Shown: one piece after another, positions 1 through 11,353 of the stretch
Position numbering within the stretch: the stretch's first letter is position 1
Layout of the letters: every line of letters starts with the position of its first letter
DNA from: Amoeboaphelidium occidentale
Taxonomy: Eukaryota; Aphelidiomycota; Aphelidea
Direction of reading: 5' to 3'
DNA length: 58,117 nucleotides
Assembly (NCBI GenBank): GCA_023515795.1
Contig: JALGPX010000016.1
Location: forward strand, 1-58,117
Notes under the pieces: generated by a model
Databases searched by the model: none
The model's input: the letters and a program-made list of their open reading frames with translations, nothing else
What the model was told of the DNA's origin: nothing
Program-made: the position numbers and the translations under genes

Positions 1-431
1 CTTCATATGCAGAGAGCCTTTGAGATGTTCACTATTACGCATTAATTTCAAGCAGAGAGATAATACAAAAGGGAGTAATGATATAGTGCGATCTTTAATA
101 GGACTTTCGTATATTGCGCCAATGATCGGACTGCTGCTATGTAGCTTGTCTATCATGTCATATACGTACTTATTCAAGGGCGCTGATGCTCAGATGGACC
201 ATTATTATACGGGGCTGGCCTGTTTCTGCATTGCTTCGTTTCTAACTTTACTCTCAGAGCCTTTCTATCTCTTGTCTCAAGCGAGCGGATTTGTTCAATG
301 GAGGTCTATATGCGAGGGATCTGCTATATTCGTTAAGTCTGTTTCGATATATGCTCTGATATCATTCACTGATCTTCCGTTATTGCTGATTTTCGGTTTA
401 TGCCAAATGATTTATGGCTCTTTGCTTTGCT
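1..431 (+). repeat. Partial second copy of RFT1 interior (scaffold end)
   Basis: This segment repeats bases 892-1322 almost exactly. By eye I find two substitutions, both changing an amino acid (Asn/Tyr and Ser/Thr). It lacks a start codon and the downstream half of the gene, and it ends abruptly at the single N at 432. The small number of differences fits an alternative allele or a collapsed assembly bubble placed next to the full gene. A real truncated tandem duplicate is possible but less likely, because the next segment holds an earlier part of the same gene. Confidence 0.85.
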
Positions 432-434
432 NTT

Positions 435-533
435 ACTGCAGGAACTATCAAGAGCATCATGCTTGAACAGTTTCTATCTCTTGTTGGCTTGCAAGTGTTC
501 ACTAGAGTCATTACATTTACCTTAAATCAGATT
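435..533 (+). repeat. Partial second copy of RFT1 5' end
   Basis: These bases repeat 719-817, which is the putative splice acceptor and first codons of RFT1. They are bounded by single N bases at 432 and 534. In the intact gene this segment lies upstream of the part copied in 1-431, so the order here is reversed. That order supports mis-scaffolding rather than a biological duplication. Confidence 0.85.
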
Positions 534-742
534 NATTTAGAAATAAAAAGCTGTCTAGAAGCAGCACAGACACCAATAGATCTGGATAGCTCAATTGCTT
601 TTAGTTTCTGAGAAACCGTATATGAATTTCTAATTAAGAAACTCATTTGTGAAAAATTTTGAGGCTTGATCACGCGTTGCTTATTTTCAGGAAAATACTG
701 TAATAGATTTTATTTATCACTGCAGGAACTATCAAGAGCATC
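534..742. other. Leader region of RFT1; no independent gene seen
   Basis: The stretch holds stop codons in all forward frames. It ends in a pyrimidine-rich tract and a TGCAG that could be a splice acceptor at about 725. An in-frame codon run (Thr-Ile-Lys-Ser-Ile) precedes the RFT1 Met at 743, so a short upstream coding exon may exist. I could not find one, and the N at 534 may hide or misplace it. Confidence 0.4.
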
Positions 743-2251
743 ATGCTTGAACAGTTTCTATCTCTTGTTGGCTTGCAAGTGTTCACTAGAGTCATTACAT
801 TTACCTTAAATCAGATTGTTCTACGTAATCTGGATCCTGGTGTGTATGGAGTAGTTGCTATTCAGTTCGATCTGGTATTCGACACAATCGTCTTCATATG
901 CAGAGAGCCTTTGAGATGTTCACTATTACGCATTAATTTCAAGCAGAGAGATAATACAAAAGGGAGTTATGATATAGTGCGATCTTTAATAGGACTTTCG
1001 TATATTGCGCCAATGATCGGACTGCTGCTATGTAGCTTGACTATCATGTCATATACGTACTTATTCAAGGGCGCTGATGCTCAGATGGACCATTATTATA
1101 CGGGGCTGGCCTGTTTCTGCATTGCTTCGTTTCTAACTTTACTCTCAGAGCCTTTCTATCTCTTGTCTCAAGCGAGCGGATTTGTTCAATGGAGGTCTAT
1201 ATGCGAGGGATCTGCTATATTCGTTAAGTCTGTTTCGATATATGCTCTGATATCATTCACTGATCTTCCGTTATTGCTGATTTTCGGTTTATGCCAAATG
1301 ATTTATGGCTCTTTGCTTTGCTTGAGTTACATCCTCTGTTTTCTACTGTTACACGATGATGACAGTATACCTGTTCATTCTTTATACGAAATGTTGCCTA
1401 AATACAAGGACTTCACAAGTAATACATCTCGTGAATACTTGAGCTTGGTATCAGGGTTCGTTCAGCAGTCCATTGCAAAATACTTCTTGACAGAAGGAAA
1501 CAAGCTTATGCTTTCTGCTTTTGCTTCTGTCAAAGATCAAGGATCATACGCCATAGTTGATAATTACGGTTCCCTGGTTGTAAGGATGGTATTTCTTCCA
1601 CTTGAAGATGCTTTACGATCACAGTTCTCAAGTATGGCAGGCGATGATTCAAGCATATTAGAACGCAAATCGCTCCTGATGAAATGGTTAAAGAGATCAC
1701 TTTACTTTGGAATACTCTTTATCATATTTGGTCCTTCATATTCATACTTGTTCGTTAAATGGTTCTTGGGAATGAAATGGCAGGCTGCTGGCGCTGCGAC
1801 CGTTCTTTCTGCTTATTGCACTATGATACCGTTTCTTGGCATGAATGGAATCCTCGAAGCATTTCTATACTCCTTTGCTTCCCAGAAAGATGTTGTTGGG
1901 ATGATCCCATTTATGGTATTGAACTTCATGGTCTACATTGGGTCAAGTTTATTCTTTGTCAATGTTTTACATTATGGACCCATTGGTTTGATTTACGGGA
2001 ATATTCTGAATATGTCTATGCGGATTGCGTATTGTATAATATTTATACGAAGGAGCTATGAAGAGTACATGCTCCCATCATTTTCAACATTGTGCGTCGC
2101 AAGTGTCGTACTTAGCCGGATAGTTGTTCAACTCATTATGATTTTTATAGAGCATGACATTCTACGGGTTTTCAGCGGGGGACTAGTTTGTCTGCTACTT
2201 TGCCTTGTCTTTGTCTTGGAAGAAAGAGGCCTAAAACCCAAACAGGAATAA
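743..2251 (+). CDS. RFT1: RFT1-family ER membrane protein (dolichol-linked oligosaccharide pathway)
   Basis: The 502-residue protein is hydrophobic throughout and resembles RFT1, an MOP-superfamily protein of the ER membrane. RFT1 is needed for dolichol-linked Man5GlcNAc2 to be used in N-glycosylation; whether it is the flippase itself is debated. The N-terminal part has the family pattern of a first helix with TFxLNQ, then a short loop and a CREPLR segment matching the REAxR region of other RFT1 proteins. Length is close to the usual 510-575 residues. Met743 is the first ATG in frame, but comparison with known RFT1 suggests about ten residues are missing, so a small upstream exon is possible. 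Partial copies of this gene precede it in the window. Confidence 0.85.
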   Translation: MLEQFLSLVGLQVFTRVITFTLNQIVLRNLDPGVYGVVAIQFDLVFDTIVFICREPLRCSLLRINFKQRDNTKGSYDIVRSLIGLSYIAPMIGLLLCSLTIMSYTYLFKGADAQMDHYYTGLACFCIASFLTLLSEPFYLLSQASGFVQWRSICEGSAIFVKSVSIYALISFTDLPLLLIFGLCQMIYGSLLCLSYILCFLLLHDDDSIPVHSLYEMLPKYKDFTSNTSREYLSLVSGFVQQSIAKYFLTEGNKLMLSAFASVKDQGSYAIVDNYGSLVVRMVFLPLEDALRSQFSSMAGDDSSILERKSLLMKWLKRSLYFGILFIIFGPSYSYLFVKWFLGMKWQAAGAATVLSAYCTMIPFLGMNGILEAFLYSFASQKDVVGMIPFMVLNFMVYIGSSLFFVNVLHYGPIGLIYGNILNMSMRIAYCIIFIRRSYEEYMLPSFSTLCVASVVLSRIVVQLIMIFIEHDILRVFSGGLVCLLLCLVFVLEERGLKPKQE

Positions 2252-2313
2252 AACATTGATACAACTTTGTGATTCTTGATCCCTGCTTTTTTTCCTAAGA
2301 AAATAGCGCTAAT

Positions 2314-5300
2314 ATGACTTCCAGTCTTAAGGCACAATTGAACAAACTTAGTCAAGACAACCCGAATGCGGTCAACCTGAACACCAGAAAATCACTCTTG
2401 TTCGCAGATGGAGCAGATCTTGACGTAGAAAGCGCGTTTTCGATCGGAACGAATGGCATTCTGGCTCTCGTGTCTATCGAGCCCAAATTTGAAATCTTCC
2501 AGAAGACGATATTCTCCATGGCTGCTAAAGGATGGAACCGCGATATGATGGTAAGTTTTTCTTGGGAAGTTGTTAATTGATCCTGAAAGACAAATGAAGA
2601 AAGGGAAGTGTTGGATGGTGAAATTAGAAAGTTTCTGCATTTACTGTCATCTTACTTGCTCCTGAAGCCTAGCATCAAGGCGTTTGAATGGTTGCTGTAC
2701 AGATTCAAGGTGCAAAACGTGTTCGCGCAGGAGATAATTTTCTGCGCTTTGCCGTATCATGAGACTCCTTTGTTCAAGAAATTGTTGGGCATCCTGAAAA
2801 TCCCAAAGGAATGGTTGGCGCTAGAGAATTATGTCAAAGCCAGCGACGTCATGTCAAGATCTGACCTGGTTGCTTTAATGGAAAAGAACAAATCCTTCTA
2901 TTCGCTGTTCTGCAAGCACTGCACCAAAATTGAAGATCCTGGGCTCTTAACATTTTACATGTCAATATTGTGTGTATTCTTGTCTAAAACCCGTGTGGTT
3001 GACCAAAATTTGGCTATCCAAGTTTTAGACGTAGTATTTGCTTGGCTGAAATCTGACAAGGAACATCAAATTGGTGCTATCGCAATCGCTTCTGCTTTGG
3101 TAGATCGTGCCAGTCTCTCAGAGAATGTTTTGCATGGTATTATCGATCGTTTAAGTTCGCTAGATGATAATCTTGTTCTCCTGTTTGTCGCGAAGATTTG
3201 TCAGACACAAGAAGGACTTACAAGACTTCCTGTTTCATTTGTTGATAATTGGAAAGAAAAGGATGTTAATGGGTTTGTAGAAAGATACTCCAAGAAATAC
3301 GATATGAGAAGGCTGGTAAAGCTTTTAGTCAACGATAGCAATCATCTATCAGAGCAGTTGTCCTCTGGTGTTAAGTGGAAAGTTCCATTTGAGGCGCATC
3401 TAAAACCAGAAGCACAGGATTTCAATGAACGGCTTTCTGTTTATTTGTTAGAAAGATACACAATGATGGATGACTCGAGTAAGGTTTGGATGTTGGATTT
3501 GATTTCATGTGTTATGGAGTCAAGAACCTTGGAGGCTAATGAGAAAGCATTACTGAAGAAGATTCTTGGAGAAAATACTGTCACAGTTCAGAGCGCATTG
3601 CTCAAGAATTTCAAAAAATTGGTTAGAGGGGATACTTCACTTGCTTTTGAGGCTCTAACTTCGTTGTTCATGCTCAACGAAATTTCCACAGAGAAGAAGC
3701 AGAAAGCACTTAGTGTGGCGCTTGCTTATTGTGCTGAAGTTTCAAAGCTTGATGCCGCAAAAAACTTGGATTTGTTGAAGTTTGTTGAAAGCGTTTTGTT
3801 TGTATCTGCGGATATTTCTAAGGTGGTATTGAAGGAGTTGGCTCACCATGGAATCACCTTCTCAAATATTCCATTTGTTGCAAGCTCTGATGATAACCCT
3901 TACAATCAACTTTTCGAATTATTGAAACAATTCTCCGAAAGCGCTTGCTTACAAAAAGTATTGGGTCATTTGTCCAAGAGCTCAGGATTGTATGGTTTGT
4001 TATTATTAGCTTCCTTGAATGTGGGAACTCAAAAAACCGGACTTAACACTAATTACTTCCAATATGTGTTATCTAGTCAGTTGAATTATCAGGTTCTTAA
4101 TGACTGTTTAAAGTCTTTGGCTCTCGATAAAAACTGTTTTAGTGCAGGGTTCGACTCAAACATTCCTAGCTGGGTTCTTTTCAAACTTATAGAGACCTTG
4201 AAAGAAGAGTTTATGAAATCGAAGGGAAATTTTAATAATGCTCGTCAGCAGGCTTTTGTCCCACTCTGTGCGGCTGTAGGAATATGCTTACAAACAGATC
4301 ATGGGACGACATTTTTAGGACACTGGTTTGAAAGAGACTCTGCTTTGTCAGGAGAGTTTTTTGCAATGTTCTTTAACAATGCTAAGAGTTTTGGAGCCGC
4401 ATTCGTTATGTCTGTTTGTAAGAACATCGTCGTGCACTCTGATATCGATGAAAGAACTCAAGAAAATCTTGCAAGAGCTGCATTGGTCGCTCTTAGTTCA
4501 GAAACGGAATGTATTCGTGAAAAAGCTGTTGGGGTTTTGTCTACGCTGTCACTTTGTTCATCAAGTCCTTCGAAAGACTTGGCCAACAATTTACTTGAGA
4601 AGCGTGAGAAATTACTGTCTAATCCTGCTAGTCTTCCTCAGATTTTATCAAAGTTTGTTAAGAAGATATCAAAAGACATGCGTGTAAAGTTTTTTGACAT
4701 TGTAATTCCAAAGAGTCATGACGAATTTGGCATCAAAGAATTGCTATGGATTATTGAATTGTCGAAATCTTCAGAAAAGACCAAAAACTTGCTAGATTTG
4801 GCGAGTTCTGTAGTTTCAGAAACAGCTACTGATGATTCAGTTGTAATTGGTTTAGTAGCAAACTTCATCAAAGAAGGTACATTGACCGGAGAGTCCGAAA
4901 AAGATGTGAAGGCATTTGTTACAAGAGTTGCAGTTACTTACTGTAACTCCGATGAAGTAATCCAATCTTTAGTTTCACGTTTGACAAAGATATGGAACTT
5001 GGTCGATCAAAAATTCAAAATTGAGCTTATTGAAGTTGCAATCGGATTAGGTAACTCTAGTGGCAATGCCTTGTTGCTGCAGCTTCCATTCGCGGCAGAA
5101 GAATTCGACTACTTTATTACCGCAAAGCTCCAGAAAAAATCACAGCAAAAACCAGTCAATAGCAAGAAGGCGAAATTGATGGATAACGAGAAAACTGACG
5201 ATTTTGTTTTCCTTGTGCAGTTTCTTGAAGTTATCCTGCAAAAAACCTCAGTTAAAGGGACAAGCTTTCTGTCGCTGTCTGTGTTGTTCAAGATTATTGA

Positions 5301-7698
5301 GTTTGTCACAGAGAAGCCGGCCTCTGGCGTAGCGAAGTTCCCTGACTACGTTTTGCAGTTAGCTCTCGGTCTTATCAGTCAAGAAGTATTGTCATCTAAA
5401 GTTCCTGTCAAATCCTCAAAAATGAGAGTGGATCTTATTGTCAAATGTCTCAGATTATCAAAGAACCCTCAGACAAAGTCAGAAGTCATCCGTGTTGTTG
5501 CTGAGATCAGTAAAATGAATCCTGAACCAGTCTTACACAACATCATGCCGATCATCACTTTCATGGGATCTGATATGCTGCACAAGGATGATAATCACAG
5601 CTTTGCTGTAATTGGCCAATTGGTTAGAAATGTTGTTCCGAAGCTTGGGGCTAGCAAAGCGCAGAACAATTTAGATGAAGGTGTTCCAGTTATCAAAGAT
5701 AAGTTGAAAATGTTATTATCCGTATTTGTTCATGCTTATGACCACATCCCAGCACACAGGAGAAGACCTGTTTATACTGACCTCGTCAATGCTTTGGTGC
5801 CAAGAAAGTATCTTGCTGCTGTTATCGCTTTGTTATTAGGAAATGGGATCAAGGGCAAAAGGCAAGATGCGGCCATTACCGAATTTTGTGTTGATTTGAT
5901 TCTTCAATTTGCTGCGCAAGAAATATTGTGCTGTTGCTCTCAAGGCTTAGAAGTTTCAGAGAATTTGCTGTTGGGCAAAGAGAATCTTGTTTCTAACGTC
6001 TTGGATACAGAAGTGGACCAAAACGACAGAAGTTCGTTTGTAAAGCAATTCCTGACGGTCATGCATACGGTTTTCTTGAAAATGGAGGGCTTGGATGCTA
6101 TGCAAGAGCAGCTTAAACATATCTTGAAAAAGTTGGCATCATTCTTGCATGTTATTCCATGCGCTCAAGTAAAAACGTGTTTGGAAGTTGTGTCAAGTTT
6201 TGCCACCTCCAACTCTTTGGTTGATTGCACCGCATCCTTTTTGGAATCTAAAGAATACACAGAGGCGCTTCAAGTCTTGCGCTCCAGAGCAAGTTGGCTT
6301 CTTAAACAGAGAAGCGTCGAAGATTTGGAAGTCGAACAGATTTCGAACTCTCTGTTGGATTTATCGCTCGCCTCTCGTGATAGAGCATTGGTTATCGAAA
6401 TTATGGCAACTCTTTCAACGTTTTGGACCCCTAACTGTCCTGCTGCTGTTGTGAAGTCGCCGAAATTTAAGAATCTTGTGAAGTTTGTCGATGAGGGTGA
6501 AAAGGATGCATTGTTGTTACACGGTTTTGCAAAGTTGGTGGAAACAACAGTTGAATATTCTAAGCATCAGATTCTTCCAGTTTTTAATGATGTTACTAAG
6601 ATATTGCTCTGTGGTTTACCTTCAGATTATCCCTCCGAAACAAGAATCGCATGTATGAGCGGTCTGAACGCAATTGTTAGAACTTTATCAAATTTTCTGG
6701 GAAAGAACTTGGATTCCATTCTATCTGCCTGTATTTCTTTGAAATCTGAAATCAACGGGAATCCAGCCATCAAAAATGCTGCCGAACAGCTGCATAACAG
6801 TCTGGTTGAATGTCTGGAACCGAAGCAGATAATCAAGAAGATCGTAGACGATGGCAAGAAACCCTCAACGTTCAGTATCATTCCTGTATCGGAGATAATT
6901 TTGGAATGTCTCTGTAAATCTACGCGATCTGATATTGATGCAGTCTATGTTACCTTGTTTAACTACGTTCTGAATGGCCTGGATTCCTGTGCTTCAGAAG
7001 ACGTTCATCATTACACAAAAATAGGATCGAGCTTGTGCTTGAAATTGAATGAAGCCAAGTTTAATCCTTTGTTTAGCAGGTTTGTCTCATGGGGCTCCGA
7101 GAAAAAGGAAAGGATGTGTGCATTTGTTGCTTTCTTGTCTAGCTTGTTTGATGATTTCAAGGACATTTTGGTTCCTTATTACGCGTCTTGCCACAAAATG
7201 ATTTTAGACTGTCTCATCTATGAAAAGTTCAAGGATGGCATGGAATGGATGCCGTGTATCGATTTGATCTCCAAGAGCTTGAAGTTTGACTCCGTTAGCT
7301 TTTACACAGAAACTAATTGGACAGAATTGGCTGAAAGAGTGATTGAGCAGCTTAAGATATTCTCCAGACAAGACATGGGATTGCTGGAGCCTCTTAAGGC
7401 ATGTATGGTGGAATTAGCTGCGATTGGAAAGCGCGAGAATTCACTCAAGGTCATGAACTCGCTCCTGTTGAAGATGGCAACTCACGATTGTGCGAAGGTA
7501 CGTCTCGCAGCGGTATCTTGCATGGAAGCTGCATACACCGAGTACGGCAATGATTTTGTCTTGTATCTTCCAGAGACTATCACCTACTTGAATGAACTGT
7601 TAGAGGATGATAGTGATGCTGTTGAGAAAGCAAGCAGAAGACTCATTGAAATCATTGAAGAACATATTGGCGAGAAAATTGAGAAGTACCTAAGTTAA
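2314..7698 (+). CDS. UTP10: UTP10/HEATR1, U3 snoRNP (t-UTP) HEAT-repeat protein
   Basis: Exons 2314-2550 and 2590-7698 join across a 39-nt intron to give about 1,781 residues, close to yeast Utp10 (1,769). The protein acts in the nucleolus in the t-UTP subcomplex of the small-subunit processome, linking rDNA transcription with 18S pre-rRNA processing. The sequence is a long run of helical HEAT-like repeats. The splice junction restores the conserved segment NEEREVLD, followed by a leucine-rich stretch typical of this family. The last 60 residues (LPETITYLNELLEDD and beyond) match the usual C-terminal HEAT repeat. ATG 2314 is the first in frame and precedes an N-terminus (SLKAQLNKLS) of the expected form. 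Confidence 0.93.
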
Positions 7699-8454
7699 AG
7701 AAGGCGGATTAATGAGATGACTAGATCTTGGGCTCAAAGAAATAAACAGTTATAGAAAAAATAGTGCGATTTTAGTTTCAGTAAGAGTGAACTGATGATG
7801 CCTTCCCTCGATGTTGCTTTTTTTGGTTGAATTGTTTGATGGTCCAAGTTTGTCTCAACTTTTCGATGGCCAAGTTTTGACCAAAACTATCATTGTAGTT
7901 CTGCCGAATTGCATAGGCCTAGACATTAATTAAATCGAACTTGAAAAGTTAATGACTCGTTGATTGTGATCAACTGCGTAATGAATCGGAGGATTATCCT
8001 TTCAGCTATGTTCTACCACAAAAACGGATCATCACATTCTACCTGCACTGCAGTATTTCACACAAAAATAATCTAAACTTGCTGCAATCGTTCTTATCTC
8101 ATTAGTTGAGCTCATTTTAAAGCAAGCCTTGTGTTAGAAGAAAAATCTCAATGTGGCTCCCATAAACACATTCATAGGCCCAGTAACCTTAGCCTTAAAT
8201 AACTAGGTGCAATCTGAAATGATTTAAGCCGCCCTTAGCAGGCCTGCTCTGGTTCTCCGCAAGGGGCACGTGACGATCTCAATATCTGAAATCATAAACA
8301 TGTCTCAAAGTCTCGCTTAACATGGTTAGCAGAGATCAGGCGGTGCTGGTCCATTTAGAGTACGTTGCGATGTGAAATATTTCTCATAACAGGTTCAGTC
8401 GGGAAAGATGAAACAAGTCATCGTTTCTCTTGAAAGATCAAACAGCTTTGAAAA
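7699..8454. other. 756-bp intergenic region, the largest in the window
   Basis: This spacer between UTP10 and AP-2 alpha is unusually long for the locus. I find no open frame of note and no convincing tRNA, 5S rRNA, snRNA or snoRNA. It contains a palindromic GCAGGCCTGC at about 8238-8247 and a CACGTG core at 8267-8272. It may hold an unrecognised RNA gene or an extended promoter for the adaptin gene. Confidence 0.5.
8267..8274 (-). promoter_or_regulatory. CACGTG E-box within GTCACGTG
   Basis: On the minus strand the bases read GTCACGTG, the sequence bound by Cbf1/USF-type bHLH factors in fungi and animals. It lies about 180 bp upstream of the AP-2 alpha start codon. A six-base palindrome can occur by chance, so function is only a suggestion. 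Confidence 0.25.
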
Positions 8455-11271
8455 ATGATGAATTTGGCATCCTCTGCAATGAGAGGACTATCTGTGTTCA
8501 TTAGTGATCTTAGGAATACTAGATCTAAAGAAGAAGAAGAGAAAAGGATCAATAAGGAGCTGGCCAATATTCGAGCCAAGTTCAAAGAAACTGGCTTGAA
8601 CGGATATCAAAAAAAGAAGTATGTCTCCAAGTTGCTATATATCTACTTGCTTGGATATGAAATCGACTTTGGACATGTCGAAGCTGTCAATTTGATAACC
8701 TCCAATAAGTACAGCGAAAAGCAAATTGTAAGTTTCACAATGTGATCGTCTGATTTGAAGGGATATTTGGCTGTAACGCTGCTCATGACAGAGAACAGCG
8801 ACTTGGTGAAGTTAGTTATCAATTCCATGAAAAAGGATCTTGATGACTTTCATGAAACATTCAACTGTCTTTCTCTATGTGGAATAGCTAATCTCGGTGG
8901 CAGAGAGGTAGCGGAATCACTCAGCCTTGATGTCTTCCGTCTTTTGGTCTCAGGCAATTCTCCTAACTTTGTTAAAAAGAAGGCTGCGCTGTGCTTGTTA
9001 AGATTATACAGAAAGCATCCTGATGTTATGCCTGTATCTGAATGGGCAGAAAAGATTATTTCGATTCTTGAAGATTTTGACATGGGTGTCACAACATCTG
9101 TGCTGAGTCTTATCACAGCGATGGCTCAAGCTCAGCCTGAACTTATGGCATCTTGCGTTCCAAAGGCCGTCTATCGACTTCATAAGGTCGTGTTGGAGAA
9201 AGAGTACACACCGGATTATTTGTACTACTTCGTTCCTGTTCCGTGGCTTCAAGTAAAAATCTTGAGATTACTACAAATTTATCCTGCACCACAAGATAGG
9301 GCAGTAAGAGACAAATTGAATTTGTGCTTGCAAGCCATTTTCAATAATTCGAATGAAGTTCCTAAAAACGTTCAACAAAACAATGCCATAAACGCAGTGC
9401 TCTTAGAAGCATTGAATTTGGTTATTCAGATTGATTCTGATTCTGACTTGGTGGTTCAAGCTGCAGGTTTATTGTGTCGTTACTTGTCTTCCAAAGAAAC
9501 AAATATGAGATATCTTGGATTGGAAACGCTGAGCCAACTTGCATCCTTTCCGCAATGTCTCGATATCATCAAGAAAAACCAAGACACCATCTTTTTGTCT
9601 CTAAAAGATAAGGACGTAAGTGTGCGCAGAAGAGCTTTGGATCTGCTTTATTCTATGTGTGACAACTCTAATGCAAAAGCTATAGTCACGGAGTTGTTAC
9701 AACAGCTTCAAGTTGCAGACTATGCTATGAAAGAGGAAATGGTTTTAAAGATTGCGATTTTGACGGAGAAGTTTGCATCAGAGCCAACATGGTATGTAGA
9801 TGTCATGTTCAAGTTGATTGCTATTGCTGGTGAACATGTTAGTCAAGAAGTGTGGTATAGGGTTATTCAATCAGTTACCAATGATGAAGGCATGCATTTA
9901 TACGCTAGCAGGCAAGTCTTTCAATACTTAAAGTCTCCATCTGCAAATGAGATTTTGGTCAAAGTTGGAGGTTATATCTTGGGCGAGTATGGCGATTTGA
10001 TCGTAAATGATCCAGGATGTTCTCCTATTGATCAATTTAATGCATTGCAAAATAAGTACGGAATATGTTCCGCTTCAACGAGAGCTGTTTTGCTGACAAC
10101 TTACGGCAAGTTTATCAACATTTTCCCCGAAATCAAGAGGGAATGCTTGTCTGTTTTGCAACAGCATACAAATGTTCTTGATTGTGAATTGCAACAAAGA
10201 GCATGCGAATATATTGCCCTGGCAACCCTGCCATCCGAAGAATTGTTACAAGAGGTCTTTGAGCAGCTTCCACCTTTCCCCGTCAGAGAAAGCGTTCTTC
10301 TCCAAAGATTAAAAAGAAATGCTTTGGAGTCTGAAGACAATCGCGCTCTGGCAAAACTAGAAGCTTTGCAATCAAGCTCCCAGAATCGCTCTGCGTCCTT
10401 TGCTCAAAGCGGTTACGGCAATGAAGGTAGCTCAACACATAAGCCTCCTGCATCAGCACTCGATGATTTATTGGGCTTGAATGATGCTTCTGTTTCAGTT
10501 GCTCCAAAAGAAAAGATCGAGGCGTGGTATCGCAGTTTGGTTGTCGCTCAATCTGGTGTTCTTTATGAGGATAGTGAAGTTCAGATTGGTGTAAAGATGG
10601 AATACCAAGGTTTTAGTGGAAAGCTCGCTCTATACTTTGGTAATAAGAGTAATCAGAATTTGAATAATTTCAGGGTCGTTATTCAACCAGCCCAGGGAGT
10701 TCAAGTTGCCATGGTATCAGCTCCTCTTTCAAGTATAGGCGCAAAATCCCAGGTTGTACAAGGATATCAAGTTGCTTGTCTTGCTCCATTTTCTGGCTTT
10801 ACCTATGCAACAGTGATCTATAACGGAAATAGTGAGCGTACAATTCCAGAGCTGAAGTTGCCATTGGTTGGGCCAAAATTTTCAGAACCTGCTGTGATGA
10901 GAGGTGATGATTTTATTGCAAAATGGAAACAAATTGGAGGTGGTCCAAAAGAATCCCAGGAGATATTCAAGGTTGATGATTTCACTTCTGCACAAGACCT
11001 CAAGACCATTTTACAATCAATGAATGTTGGAATAATAGAAGGAGTGGACTCGAACCCAGCAAACCTAGTTGGTGCCACTATACTTAATACACAAAGTTCA
11101 GGGAAAGTTGGAAATCTTATTCGTATTGAAACCAATGCTCAGCAACAGGTAAGTTTCTTTGACACATATACTAATTATTCTTAGATGTACCGTGTAACTG
11201 TTCGCGGCACCAATGATCAATACGTTATTGCTCTAAAAGAGGCCATTAAGAAGAATTTAACAAAGCAATAA
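8455..11271 (+). CDS. AP-2 complex alpha subunit (alpha-adaptin)
   Basis: Exons 8455-8727, 8761-11148 and 11185-11271 (introns of 33 and 36 nt) give about 915 residues, near the usual 940. The N-terminus carries the adaptin signature [12 protein letters not shown], then INKELANIR and DGYQKKKYV-like motifs of alpha-adaptins. A HEAT solenoid occupies about residues 1-600. After it come a Ser/Ala-rich hinge (about 625-680) and an ear domain with immunoglobulin-like and platform parts. The last exon starts with MYRVTVR, matching the conserved alpha-adaptin C-terminus. The protein would work at the plasma membrane in clathrin-mediated endocytosis. The start could be 8455 or 8458, as two ATG codons are adjacent. 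Confidence 0.95.
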
Positions 11272-11353
11272 ACTTTTTTATTCGTTCATCCTTTTGCGAC
11301 AGGCCCGTAGACTCCGCAACACTTTTCTTTTGTTCGAAGCGAGACTCCGCAGA

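Noticed and set aside
4328-4687. Second-frame open stretches inside UTP10, AP-2 alpha and others
   Set aside because: These are shadows of large coding regions with no separate start context or family match.
7790-7830. Possible C/D-box snoRNA (TGATGA followed by pyrimidines)
   Set aside because: No D box (CTGA) with flanking complementarity was found at a suitable distance.
8290-8345. 5S rRNA-like stretch on the minus strand (CTGATCTC, then GTTAAGC)
   Set aside because: The rest of the 5S consensus, such as the TTGGATGGG segment and closing stem, is missing.
8386-8400. tRNA T-loop-like GGTTCAGTC
   Set aside because: The invariant A58 is not present and no acceptor stem or D arm can be drawn.
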